From Clostridia bacterium (GTDB taxonomy: Bacteria > Bacillota > Clostridia > Oscillospirales > Butyricicoccaceae): a DNA stretch of 10,813 nt. Below are positions 1 to 6,878 of this stretch, piece after piece (position 1 is the first letter of the stretch; each line of letters begins with the position of its first letter). Under the pieces are notes generated by a model. That model had not been told where the DNA came from. It made no database searches and was given only the letters and a program-made list of their open reading frames with translations. The translations under genes were made by a program, and so were the position numbers. The stretch covers positions 1-10,813 of the forward strand of contig JAFYOK010000118.1 of the NCBI GenBank assembly GCA_017560175.1, read 5' to 3'.

Positions 1-1
1 C

Positions 2-928
2 CTCTTACTGGGTGCCTGCGGCACAGACAAGACCGTGACCGATACAACTGCCGAGCCCGAGCAGCAGACCGAACAGGCTGCCGAGGCCCAGGCTGTCACC
101 ATCACCGATGCGGCAGGCAATGAACTGACCTTCGAAGCGGTTCCCCAGCGCGTTGCTGCTCTCAGCGGTTCCTTTGGTGAGATCTGGATGAATGCCGGCG
201 GTACACTGGTGGCCACCACCAAGGATGCCGTCACCGAGCGTGAGCTGAATCTGGCTGAAGATGTACAGATCGTCGGCTCCATCAAGGAACCCGACCTGGA
301 AGCCGTCCTGGGTGCCGAGCCCGACTTTGTCATTCTGTCGGCCGACACCGGCAGCCACATCGAACTGGCCGCCACTCTGCAGCAGGTTGGCATTCCCTGC
401 GGCCTCTTCAAGGTCGAGTATTTTGAAGACTATCTGGGCCTGCTGGAAAACTTCTGCGCCATCACCGGCCGCGATGATCTCTATGAGAAGAACGGCCTGG
501 ATGTACAGGCATCCATCGAAGAGACCCTCTCCAATGCCCCCGATCTGGAGGGCAAGACTGTCCTGCTGCTCCGCGCCTTCAGCAGCGGCTTCAAGGCCAA
601 GAACAGCGAGAACATGGCCGGCACAATGCTGGAGGACTTCGGCCTGGAGAACATCCTTGATAAGTACGACAGCCTGCTGGAGGAGATCTCCATTGAGGAG
701 ATCATCACCACCGACCCCGACTATATCTTTGTCACCACCATGGGCAGCGATGTCCAGGCGGCGCTGGATAACCTCGACAGCAGCCTGACCTCCAATCCTG
801 CCTGGAGCGGCCTGACCGCCATTCAGAACGGCGAGTATTTTATCCTGCCCCAGGAGCTGTTCCATTACAAGCCCAACGCACGCTGGAGCGAAAGCTACGC
901 TTACCTGCTCGACCTGCTGGCCGAGTAA
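2..928 (+). CDS. ABC transporter substrate-binding lipoprotein, iron-siderophore/cobalamin type (5' partial)
   Basis: The extracytoplasmic binding protein of an ABC importer, of the Peripl_BP_2 (FepB/FhuD/BtuF) class that hands ferric siderophores, haem or cobalamin to a membrane permease. The frame is open from base 2 and the window cuts it inside the signal peptide: the first residues read LLLGACG, a lipobox whose Cys (17-19) would be lipidated, so the true start lies upstream and the GTG at 35 is not the start. After an acidic, Gln/Glu/Thr-rich linker comes a family-like beginning (VTITDAAGNELTF, then VPQRVAALSGSFGEIWMNAGG). PDLEAVLGAEPDFVILSAD is the typical end of the first lobe, and the second lobe ends with NPAWSGLTAIQNGEYFILP. 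About 303 residues follow the Cys, a full mature length. Permease and ATPase genes are not visible downstream, so they would be upstream. The ligand cannot be decided from sequence; iron-siderophore or cobalamin is inferred from the family. Confidence 0.88.
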   Translation, partial: LLLGACGTDKTVTDTTAEPEQQTEQAAEAQAVTITDAAGNELTFEAVPQRVAALSGSFGEIWMNAGGTLVATTKDAVTERELNLAEDVQIVGSIKEPDLEAVLGAEPDFVILSADTGSHIELAATLQQVGIPCGLFKVEYFEDYLGLLENFCAITGRDDLYEKNGLDVQASIEETLSNAPDLEGKTVLLLRAFSSGFKAKNSENMAGTMLEDFGLENILDKYDSLLEEISIEEIITTDPDYIFVTTMGSDVQAALDNLDSSLTSNPAWSGLTAIQNGEYFILPQELFHYKPNARWSESYAYLLDLLAE

Positions 929-950
929 GAATAATATAACGCAAAGAAAG

Positions 951-985
951 AGTCCGCTGCAGATAGTTGCAGCGGACTTTCGTTT
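951..985 (+). terminator. Rho-independent terminator of the binding-protein gene
   Basis: A perfect 11-bp stem (951-961 AGTCCGCTGCA with 968-978) and a 6-base loop lie 22 bases after the stop codon, followed by TTCGTTTATAT. The T tract is interrupted, but stem strength and position fit termination. The core GTCCGCTGC recurs in the terminator at 8453-8482. Confidence 0.8.
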
Positions 986-1006
986 ATATATGGATGCCGT
1001 GTCGAC

Positions 1007-1038
1007 AGCAAAAGCCTTCCCTTGCACAGGGAAGCCTT
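1007..1038 (-). terminator. Probable terminator of the amidase gene
   Basis: On the minus strand, 21 bases past the amidase stop, a 7-bp stem CTTCCCT/AGGGAAG (plus 1016-1022 with 1028-1034, loop TGCAC) is followed by GCTTTTGC. The sequence resembles a single arm of the multi-hairpin repeats at 2381-2522 and 8238-8412, so it could be a repeat remnant used as a terminator. Confidence 0.5.
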
Positions 1039-1054
1039 AGGAACGATAACTGCT

Positions 1055-1567
1055 TCACGAAATTACCCGTACCCCTTCGATATGAATAAACCGAAGTTTA
1101 TGCATAGAATAGGTCGACAGCGGGCGGTTGTCGGTATCGGCGGTATGGGCGGCCACATAGATGGTATGGAGAGATGGCCGCCCCTTGATGCGGACGATGA
1201 CGGGGGTGTGGTGGAAGTCGGAACCGGTGGATGCCAGCTGGACAAAATCCCCCGGCTGCACCTGAGAAATGTCGGCATCGATGCCATAAGGGCCGGGGCC
1301 TGTATTACGCAGGAGGAAGTTGTAAAAGTACTCCACGCCGGTCCAGGCCGGGGCGCGATCCTGCAGGCTGCGGTAGTACCAGCCGAAGATCGGGGTATCA
1401 TTCATGATGCCGCTGCCGGCGTAGAGACACTGGCTGGCGAAGTTGGTGCAGTCGCCGCCCAGCTGCTGAAAATCATAATAGGCAGGATTTCTGTAGTAGG
1501 CCCATCTGTGGGCGTAGGCGACGGCTGCAGGACGATCATAATCGAGGATTTCATACGAAGAGGGCAG
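1055..1567 (-). CDS. Putative amidase, Amidase_6 family (papain/NlpC-like fold), CTG start proposed
   Basis: A cytoplasmic-looking protein (no signal peptide) of about 170 residues covering one Amidase_6-type domain. The N-terminal part YDRPAAVAYAHRWAYYRNPAYY (10-31) and GGDCTNFASQC (37-47) are hallmarks; C40 is the expected nucleophile. DFHHTPVIV (H119/H120) and AHTADTDNRPLSTY (H141) supply the other conserved region. The family is related to cysteine peptidases and peptidoglycan amidases; the substrate here is unknown. Start choice: the frame is open up to a stop at 1637-1639 but contains no ATG, GTG or TTG before the internal ATG at 1405, which lies after the catalytic Cys and would make a dead fragment. 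A ribosome site TTTGGAGG (about 1578-1585) is 9 bases before a CTG at 1565-1567, so CTG is proposed. Alternatively an ATG at 1552-1554 is followed by three A's; a fourth A would put it in frame (M-K-I-L-D-Y-D-R), so a one-base deletion, real or a sequencing error, is possible. The catalytic frame itself is intact. Confidence 0.75.
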   Translation of the reverse strand: MPSSYEILDYDRPAAVAYAHRWAYYRNPAYYDFQQLGGDCTNFASQCLYAGSGIMNDTPIFGWYYRSLQDRAPAWTGVEYFYNFLLRNTGPGPYGIDADISQVQPGDFVQLASTGSDFHHTPVIVRIKGRPSLHTIYVAAHTADTDNRPLSTYSMHKLRFIHIEGVRVIS

Positions 1568-1629
1568 GGGAGACCACCTCCAAAGAACGGTTTCAACCCC
1601 AGTATATGCGGCAAAACAGTCGGGATTGC

Positions 1630-1650
1630 TGTAAAGTTAAAAACTTTACA
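1630..1650. promoter_or_regulatory. Perfect inverted repeat, candidate operator
   Basis: TGTAAAGTT (1630-1638), AAA, then AACTTTACA (1642-1650): a perfect 9-bp inverted repeat with a 3-bp centre. It lies between the divergent amidase and yitT-like genes, 32 bp upstream of the -35 box of the latter. The size and symmetry fit a dimeric repressor or activator site. There is no T tract and no GC in the stem to suggest a terminator. The binding protein is not identifiable. Confidence 0.45.
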
Positions 1651-1682
1651 AGTGCTTTATTTCCTGCGTTTTCATTTAAAAT

Positions 1683-1711
1683 TTGACAAAAATGCCGCCA
1701 TGGACTATACT
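1683..1711 (+). promoter_or_regulatory. Sigma-70 type promoter of the yitT-like gene
   Basis: TTGACA (1683-1688), 17-bp spacer, TATACT (1706-1711). Transcription would start near 1718, giving a leader of only about 16 bases that begins almost at the ribosome site AAGGAG (1720-1725), 8 bases before the ATG at 1734. Confidence 0.85.
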
Positions 1712-1733
1712 GCCGTGAGAAGGAGCGCGATCT

Positions 1734-2336
1734 ATGCTGAAATCTACCATCAAAAACTACCTGATTATTTATATCGGAACCTTTATCATGGCCTTTGGCC
1801 TCTATAATATCCACGCCCGCTGTGCCGTGACCGAGGGCGGTGTCCTGGGGGCTGTCCTGCTTCTGGAAAACTGGTTCGGCTGGTCGCCGTCGGTGACAGG
1901 TCTGATTATGGACGTCACCTGCTATGCCATCGGCTTCCGCTACCTGGGCTGGAGCTTTGCAAGATACTCGCTGGCAGCCACCGTTTTCTTTTCGCTGAAC
2001 TACCGCCTGTTCGAAACCACCGGCCCTCTCTTCCCCGATCTGTCCGGCTATCCTGTATTGGCAGCCGTCGTGGGCGGCATCTTCATCGGCATCGGTGTCG
2101 GCCTCTGCGTCCGCATCGGCGGTGCCGCAGGCGGCGATGATGCCCTGGCCATGGTCATCTCGCAGAAGCTGAAGACCGACATATCCAATGCATATCTATT
2201 CACCGATCTGCTGGTGCTCACCCTGTCGCTGACCTACATTCCGGCTCGCCGTATCGCCTGCTCGCTGATCACAGTGACCCTCTCTTCCAAGTTGATCGGC
2301 TGGGTGCAGAAGGTCAAAGTTCCCATGGGAAATTGA
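1734..2336 (+). CDS. YitT-family membrane protein, short form
   Basis: An integral membrane protein of 200 residues from the YitT (DUF161) family, whose biochemical role is not established. Hydrophobic segments lie near residues 9-28, 33-48, 53-71, 76-90, 105-126 and 154-169, with a last one at 173-189. GGAAGGDDALAMVI (129-142) matches the glycine-rich, Asp-containing signature that the family usually shows as GGSTGGTD. Many YitT proteins are about 280 residues and carry a soluble C-terminal DUF2179 domain; here the protein stops after the membrane part with the basic tail VQKVKVPMGN, so it is the single-domain form. The start is set by AAGGAG 8 bases upstream and by the consensus promoter. 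It stands alone: divergent from the amidase gene and convergent with parC. The inverted repeat at 1630-1650 could regulate it. Family assignment is good; substrate unknown. Confidence 0.85.
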   Translation: MLKSTIKNYLIIYIGTFIMAFGLYNIHARCAVTEGGVLGAVLLLENWFGWSPSVTGLIMDVTCYAIGFRYLGWSFARYSLAATVFFSLNYRLFETTGPLFPDLSGYPVLAAVVGGIFIGIGVGLCVRIGGAAGGDDALAMVISQKLKTDISNAYLFTDLLVLTLSLTYIPARRIACSLITVTLSSKLIGWVQKVKVPMGN

Positions 2337-2380
2337 AAAACTTTTTCTGAAAGGTAAGTGCTGAAATTAGTGCCGAACCT

Positions 2381-2522
2381 AAGGCTTCCCCCACGGGGAA
2401 GCTGTCACCGCAGGTGACTGATGAGGGCGGCCGTTAGGCCGTATTTAATTTGCTCTCTGTCTGAGGACAGCAGTCCCTCATCCGTCGCTCTATCGAGCGC
2501 CACCTTCCCCCAGGGGAAGGCT
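2381..2522. repeat. Multi-hairpin intergenic palindromic repeat, copy A
   Basis: A 142-bp imperfect palindrome made of nested hairpins: CTTCCCC..GGGGAAG (2385-2401), GTCACC-GCA-GGTGAC (2404-2418), CGGCC-GTTA-GGCCG (2428-2441), CTGTC..GACAG (2457-2470), CGCTC..GAGCG (2486-2499) and CCTTCCCC..GGGGAAGG (2503-2520). The left arm (2381-2426, ending TGATGAGGG) and the right arm (2475-2522, beginning CCCTCATCCG) are reverse complements in layout, with diverged but internally paired hairpin stems. It shares the module CTCATCCGTC, hairpin, GCCACCTTCCC, loop, GGGAAGGCT with copy B at 8362-8412. No coding sequence. It resembles a REP- or MITE-like non-autonomous element; mobility is inference. Confidence 0.75.
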
Positions 2523-2544
2523 GAAGAAGGCTTGAATCATATAT

Positions 2545-2582
2545 AAGAAAAGACGCATGGAGAAGCTCCATGCGTCTTTTTG
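2545..2582. terminator. Bidirectional terminator between the yitT-like gene and parC
   Basis: A perfect 15-bp stem (2548-2562 with 2566-2580, loop AAG) with core AGACGCATGGAG, flanked by A's on the left and T's on the right, so it can end transcription from both strands. It sits 19 bases past the parC stop and is the only strong terminator for the yitT-like gene as well. Confidence 0.9.
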
Positions 2583-2599
2583 GTATTGAGGATATTATC

Positions 2600-4780
2600 T
2601 TACTCGCCCAGTTCCATCTGGCGCTCCAGGGCGTCCTCTTCCTTAATGAGGGCACCTGCACCGGGCAGCGCCTTGGTCTGGTAGCGGCTGACATTCTTGA
2701 GGTTGGCCTCTTCCAGCGTCTTGGCGGCGATGACCGTCTGGCCCCTCTTGAGGGCAAATACGGCCACACCCTGGGAACCGCGGGTGGTCTTGGCAGGGAT
2801 GAGGGAGGAGTCGAAGACCAGCAGACGGCTCTGGGTATAGAGGGCGATCTCGGTCTCCCGGGGCAGATGGAGGGCAGCCGCCAGCGGTGCCTTGTCGGAG
2901 TAGGCGCTGGTCAGGCGGCGGCGGTTGGACTTGGTGTTGAAGGATTCCATCGGGGTCTTGGCGATCTTGCCGTTGTCAAAGACAAAGAGCAGATGACCGC
3001 TGTAGTCGCCCGGCAGCAGCAGGCAGAGGGGAACTTCGCCTTCGGCCATGCCCAGCTTCTGGGGCAGGTAGTCGCCCAGCAGGCTGGCCTTGTGGTCGTC
3101 AAACTCGTGGAGTTTGGCTTTGTAGGCCTGGCACTGGTTGGTGAGGAAGATGACCTCCTGACGGTTGGTGGCCTGTGTGGTCTGACGCAGGACATCCCCT
3201 TCCTTGAACTTCTGATCGCCGCCCATACGCAGGGAGAGGGGGGTGATCTTCTTAAAGTAGCCCTCACGGCTGAGGAAGAGGTGGACGGGGTAATCTTCGA
3301 TCTGCTCATTGGCATCGAAGGTTTCGACCTCATGTTCCCCGATGATGGCGGTCTTGCGCTCGGTGGGATATTTCTTGATGATTTTTTCCAGCTCATCGAT
3401 GATAATGGCATCGATCTTCTTGGGATCCTTGAGGATGCCCTGCAGGCGCTTGATCTCCTTCTCGAGGTTCTCGGTCTCCTTGAGGCGGTTCAGGATGTGC
3501 TCCTTGTTGATGTTGCGCAGCTTGATCTCGGCAATGAACTCGGCCTGAGCCTCGTCGATGCCGAAGCCGATCATCAGGTTGGGAATGACTTCTGCATCCT
3601 CCTCGGTCTCGCGGATGATGGAGATGGCCTTGTCGATATCCAGCAGGATCTTCTTCAGACCCAGCAACAGGTGCAGACGGGCTTCCTTCTTGGAAAGATC
3701 GAAGTGGACGCGGCGGCGGATACCTTCGCTGCGCCATGCGCTCCACTCGTCCAGGATGGCACGAACGCCCATAACTCTGGGGGTGCCGCCGATGAGAATG
3801 TTGAAGTTGCAGGAGAAACTGTCCATGAGGGGAGTCATCTTCATCAGCTTCTGCATGAGCTTTTCGGGGTCGACACCGGCCTTGATATCGATGGCGATCT
3901 TGAGGCCCTGCAGACCGGTCTCGTCACGGACGTCGGAAACTTCCTTCAGCTTGCCGGCCTTGATGAGCTCAGTCATCTTGTCGATGATGGCTTCGGAAGT
4001 GGTGGTATAGGGGATCTGGGTGACCTCGATGATACGTTCCTTCTTGAGGTAGTTCCATACAGAGCGTACCTTGAAGGAGCCGCGGCCGGTACGGTAGATC
4101 TCTTCCATCTGGCTGCGGTTGTAGATCAGCTCGCCGCCGGTGGGGAAATCGGGGGCAGGGAGAGTAGAGAGGATGTCGTGCTCGGGGTTGCGGATCAGTT
4201 CAATGGTGGTGCGGCACAGCTCACTCAGATTGAAGCTGCAGATGTTGCAGGCCATACTGACGGCGATACCCAGATTGGGGTTGGCCAGGATGTTGGGGAA
4301 GGCCGTGGGCAGCAGGGCAGGCTCTTTCATCTTGCCGTCGTAGTTATCGACAAAATCGACGGCATCGTTATCGATATCGCCAAAGATCTGTTCGCAGATC
4401 TTGGCCAGCTTGACTTCGGTGTATCGGGGAGCGGCATATTCCATATCACGGGAATAGACCTTACCAAAGTTACCCTTGGATTCGACGAAAGGCACCAGCA
4501 GCGACTCGTTGCCGCGGGTCAGACGGACCATGGTTTCGTAGATGGCAGCATCGCCGTGGGGGTTGAGTTTCATGGTCTGGCCGACGACGTTGGCCGATTT
4601 GGTCAGCGCACCGCCCAGCAGGCCCATCTTATACATGGTATAGAGCAGCTTGCGGTGGGAGGGCTTGAAGCCGTCGATCTCGGGCAGGGCACGGGAGACA
4701 ATAACGCTCATGGCGTAGGGCATGTAGTTGGTCTCCAGCGTGTCGGTGATCTTCTGTTCGGTAAAATACTGTTTACTCAT
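2600..4780 (-). CDS. parC: Type IIA DNA topoisomerase subunit A, ParC-like
   Basis: The DNA breakage-reunion subunit of an ATP-dependent type IIA topoisomerase, acting as an A2B2 enzyme with the product of the preceding gene. 726 residues. The N-terminal winged-helix/tower region carries GFKPSHRKLLYTMY (37-50), KSANVVGQTMKLNPHGDAAIYETMVR (61-86) and the active-site Tyr120 in AAPRYTEVK. A long coiled coil runs through EIKLRNINKEHILNRLKETENLEKEIKRL (about 430-460). The C-terminal part (about 500-726) looks like a short beta-pinwheel. The gyrase-defining box QRRGGKG is not present; the nearest sequence, TTRGSQGV near 660, is degenerate, which favours a ParC-like decatenase over a gyrase. At the positions of E. 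coli GyrA Ser83 and Asp87 this protein has Ala78 and Glu82. The gene starts 27 bases after the parE stop with only a weak ribosome site (AGAAAGG, 15 bases away), suggesting dependence on parE translation. This is the divergent second topoisomerase of Clostridia; databases may label it gyrA. Confidence 0.9.
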   Translation of the reverse strand: MSKQYFTEQKITDTLETNYMPYAMSVIVSRALPEIDGFKPSHRKLLYTMYKMGLLGGALTKSANVVGQTMKLNPHGDAAIYETMVRLTRGNESLLVPFVESKGNFGKVYSRDMEYAAPRYTEVKLAKICEQIFGDIDNDAVDFVDNYDGKMKEPALLPTAFPNILANPNLGIAVSMACNICSFNLSELCRTTIELIRNPEHDILSTLPAPDFPTGGELIYNRSQMEEIYRTGRGSFKVRSVWNYLKKERIIEVTQIPYTTTSEAIIDKMTELIKAGKLKEVSDVRDETGLQGLKIAIDIKAGVDPEKLMQKLMKMTPLMDSFSCNFNILIGGTPRVMGVRAILDEWSAWRSEGIRRRVHFDLSKKEARLHLLLGLKKILLDIDKAISIIRETEEDAEVIPNLMIGFGIDEAQAEFIAEIKLRNINKEHILNRLKETENLEKEIKRLQGILKDPKKIDAIIIDELEKIIKKYPTERKTAIIGEHEVETFDANEQIEDYPVHLFLSREGYFKKITPLSLRMGGDQKFKEGDVLRQTTQATNRQEVIFLTNQCQAYKAKLHEFDDHKASLLGDYLPQKLGMAEGEVPLCLLLPGDYSGHLLFVFDNGKIAKTPMESFNTKSNRRRLTSAYSDKAPLAAALHLPRETEIALYTQSRLLVFDSSLIPAKTTRGSQGVAVFALKRGQTVIAAKTLEEANLKNVSRYQTKALPGAGALIKEEDALERQMELGE

Positions 4781-4807
4781 GTTCTGTGTGTTCAGCCTTT
4801 CTTCTCT

Positions 4808-6805
4808 TTAGCTGATATCGGCCAGGTCGAGGTACTTGGCACCGTTTTCGGCGATGAAGTCCTTACGTCCGGCCAGATTGTCGCCCAGCAGGATGTCGAA
4901 CATCAGGGCGGTGGCTTCGGCGTCGGAGGGCATGACCTTGATGAGGCGGCGGGTCTCGGGGTTCATGGTGGTCTCCCACATCATTTCGGGCTCGTTCTCG
5001 CCCAGACCCTTGGAGCGCATGATCTCATACTTCTTGCCTTCCAGCTTCTTGAGGATATCGTCGCGCTCCTTCTCGGTATAGGCGAAGTAGGACTTGCCCT
5101 TGCAGGTGATCTCAAAAAGGGGCGATTCGGCGATATAGACATAGCCCTCCTCGATGAGGCGGGGGGTCAGACGGTAGAGCATGGTCAGCAGCAGTGTGCG
5201 GATCTGATAGCCGTCGTAGTCGGCATCGGTACAGATGATGACCTTGTTCCAGCGGAGGTTGTCCATATTGAAGGTATCCATGTCCTTCTGCTTGCTCTTG
5301 ATCTCAGCGCCGCAGCCCAGGATCTTGATGAGGTCGGTGATGATCTCGCTCTTGAAGATCTTGTCGTAATCGGCCTTGAGGCAGTTGAGGATCTTGCCGC
5401 GGATGGGCATGATGGCCTGGAACTCGGGGTCGCGTCCCTGCTTACAGGAACCCAGCGCCGAGTTACCCTCTACGATGTAGACTTCGCGCTTGGAGACGTC
5501 TTTGGTACGGCAGTCGGCAAAGCGCTGGATGCGGTTGAGGACATTGACTTCGCCCGACAGCTTCTTCTTGAGGTTGAGGCGTGTCTTTTCGGCCTGTTCA
5601 CGGGAACGCTTGTTGACCAGGATCTGATCGCAGACCTTGTCGGCCTCCTGCTTGTTCTCGATAAACCAGATCTCCAGGGTCGACTTGAGGAAGTCGGTCA
5701 TCATATCCTGGATGAACTTGTTGGTGATCGACTTCTTGGTCTGGTTCTCGTAGGAGGTCAGGGTGGAGAAGCCGTTGGTGATCAGAATGAGAGAGTCGGA
5801 GATATCGTTGAAACGGATCTTGCTTTCGTTCTTCTGGTATTTGTTGGTCTGCTTGATGTAGCCGTCAAAGGCCGATACAAAGGCCGAACGGGCCGCTTTG
5901 TCGGGGGCACCGCCATGCTCCAGGAAGGAGGAGTTGTGGTAGTATTCGATGATGGGATTCTGATTGCAGAAACAGAAAGCCACCTCGGCCTTGACCTTGT
6001 ATTCCGGCTTATCTTCGCGGTCGCGGCCCATCTTTTCGGTACGGGCAAAGCGGATGGAAGAGATGGCATCCAGGCCGGCCAGCTCCTGGGCATAGTCGGT
6101 GATGCCGTTTTCATAGCAGATCTCCTGCTCTTCAAACTGGTTCTTGCCGGTTTCAAAACGGACGGTGAAGCGCAGACCGGCATTGACAACGGCCTGCTTC
6201 TTGACCACCTGTACGAAATAGTCGTGGGGGATATCAATGTCGGTAAAGACATCCAGATCGGGCAGGAAGCGCTGGATGGTGCCGGTGCGGCGGCCGTTAT
6301 AAGGCTCGCGGATCAGCTTATCCTCGCCGGGGGTGACGTTTTCGCCGCGCTCAAAGCGCAGGCTGTACTTATAGCCGTCACGGTAGGAAGTGACCTCCAT
6401 ATACTTGGAAGCGTACTGGGTGGCACAGGCGCCCAGACCGTTGAGGCCCAGGGCATACTCGTAGTTGTCGCCGGTGTTGTTTTCATATTTACCGCCGGCG
6501 TAGAGCTCACAGTAAACCAGTTCCCAGTTGAAGCGGCCTTCCTTTTCGTTATAGTCGAGGGGAATACCGCGGCCGAAGTCTTCGATCTCGATGGATTTAT
6601 CCTGATAGACGGTGACGCGGATGCGGTCGCCGAAGCCTTCACGGGCCTCGTCGATGGAGTTGGAGAGGATCTCGAAGAAAGCGTGCTGGCAGCCTTCGAT
6701 GGAGTCGGAACCGAAGATAACGCCGGGACGCTTACGAACGCGGTCGGCACCCTTGAGGGCCGAGATACTCTCGTTGCCGTAGGACGGCTTGGTTGTTTTA
6801 GGCAT
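4808..6805 (-). CDS. parE: Type IIA DNA topoisomerase subunit B, ParE-like
   Basis: The ATPase subunit that powers strand passage. 665 residues. GHKL ATPase: FFEILSNSIDEA (43-54; E45 as general base, N49 for Mg), IEDFGRGIP (74-82; D76 for adenine), the glycine loop GLNGLG (120-125), and the transducer QTK loop (355-357). The TOPRIM domain holds the metal ligands E446 (IVEGNSALGS) and D527/D529 (CTDADYDG); RSKGLGENEPEMMWETTM (597-614) is the conserved C-terminal region. Length fits ParE and short GyrB forms. Divergences: EGNSALG where most family members have EGDSAGG, R469 in PIRGKILN where E. coli GyrB has Lys447, and DADYDGYQ instead of DADVDGSH. Start: MPKTTKPSYG at 6805, with AGGAGG (6817-6822) 11 bases upstream; the frame extends to 6907, but the extra 34 codons precede the ribosome site and overlap a leader hairpin. 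First gene of the parE-parC operon. A main gyrAB pair is expected elsewhere in the genome. Confidence 0.92.
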   Translation of the reverse strand: MPKTTKPSYGNESISALKGADRVRKRPGVIFGSDSIEGCQHAFFEILSNSIDEAREGFGDRIRVTVYQDKSIEIEDFGRGIPLDYNEKEGRFNWELVYCELYAGGKYENNTGDNYEYALGLNGLGACATQYASKYMEVTSYRDGYKYSLRFERGENVTPGEDKLIREPYNGRRTGTIQRFLPDLDVFTDIDIPHDYFVQVVKKQAVVNAGLRFTVRFETGKNQFEEQEICYENGITDYAQELAGLDAISSIRFARTEKMGRDREDKPEYKVKAEVAFCFCNQNPIIEYYHNSSFLEHGGAPDKAARSAFVSAFDGYIKQTNKYQKNESKIRFNDISDSLILITNGFSTLTSYENQTKKSITNKFIQDMMTDFLKSTLEIWFIENKQEADKVCDQILVNKRSREQAEKTRLNLKKKLSGEVNVLNRIQRFADCRTKDVSKREVYIVEGNSALGSCKQGRDPEFQAIMPIRGKILNCLKADYDKIFKSEIITDLIKILGCGAEIKSKQKDMDTFNMDNLRWNKVIICTDADYDGYQIRTLLLTMLYRLTPRLIEEGYVYIAESPLFEITCKGKSYFAYTEKERDDILKKLEGKKYEIMRSKGLGENEPEMMWETTMNPETRRLIKVMPSDAEATALMFDILLGDNLAGRKDFIAENGAKYLDLADIS

Positions 6806-6830
6806 GTTTATAAAAACCTCCTGAAGCACT

Positions 6831-6870
6831 GGCCGCTCGAAACAGCGCAGGGCGCTTGGTTTCTCGGGCC
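6831..6870 (-). promoter_or_regulatory. Stem-loop in the parE mRNA leader
   Basis: Read on the minus strand, 40 bases fold into one long hairpin: GGCC with GGCC at the base, GAAAC with GTTTC, then AGCGC with GCGCT around a CCT loop, separated by a small internal loop and a 2-base bulge. It ends 8 bases before the parE ribosome site AGGAGG. With the candidate -10 at 6879-6884, transcription would begin about two bases before it, making it a 5'-terminal stem-loop that may stabilise the message or modulate ribosome access. There is no T tract, so it is not a terminator. Confidence 0.4.
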
Positions 6871-6878
6871 AAGGGTTT

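Noticed and set aside
5..1027. A 340-codon minus-strand frame over the binding-protein gene
   Set aside because: Antisense shadow of the substrate-binding protein; it also runs through the terminator and shows no family resemblance.
1022..1807. A 261-codon plus-strand frame over the amidase gene
   Set aside because: It is opposite the Amidase_6 motifs and overlaps the yitT-like gene and its promoter in another frame.
2381..2522. CRISPR array or tRNA cluster
   Set aside because: The hairpins are nested palindromes without regular spacers, and no tRNA-like T-loop or CCA end can be aligned.
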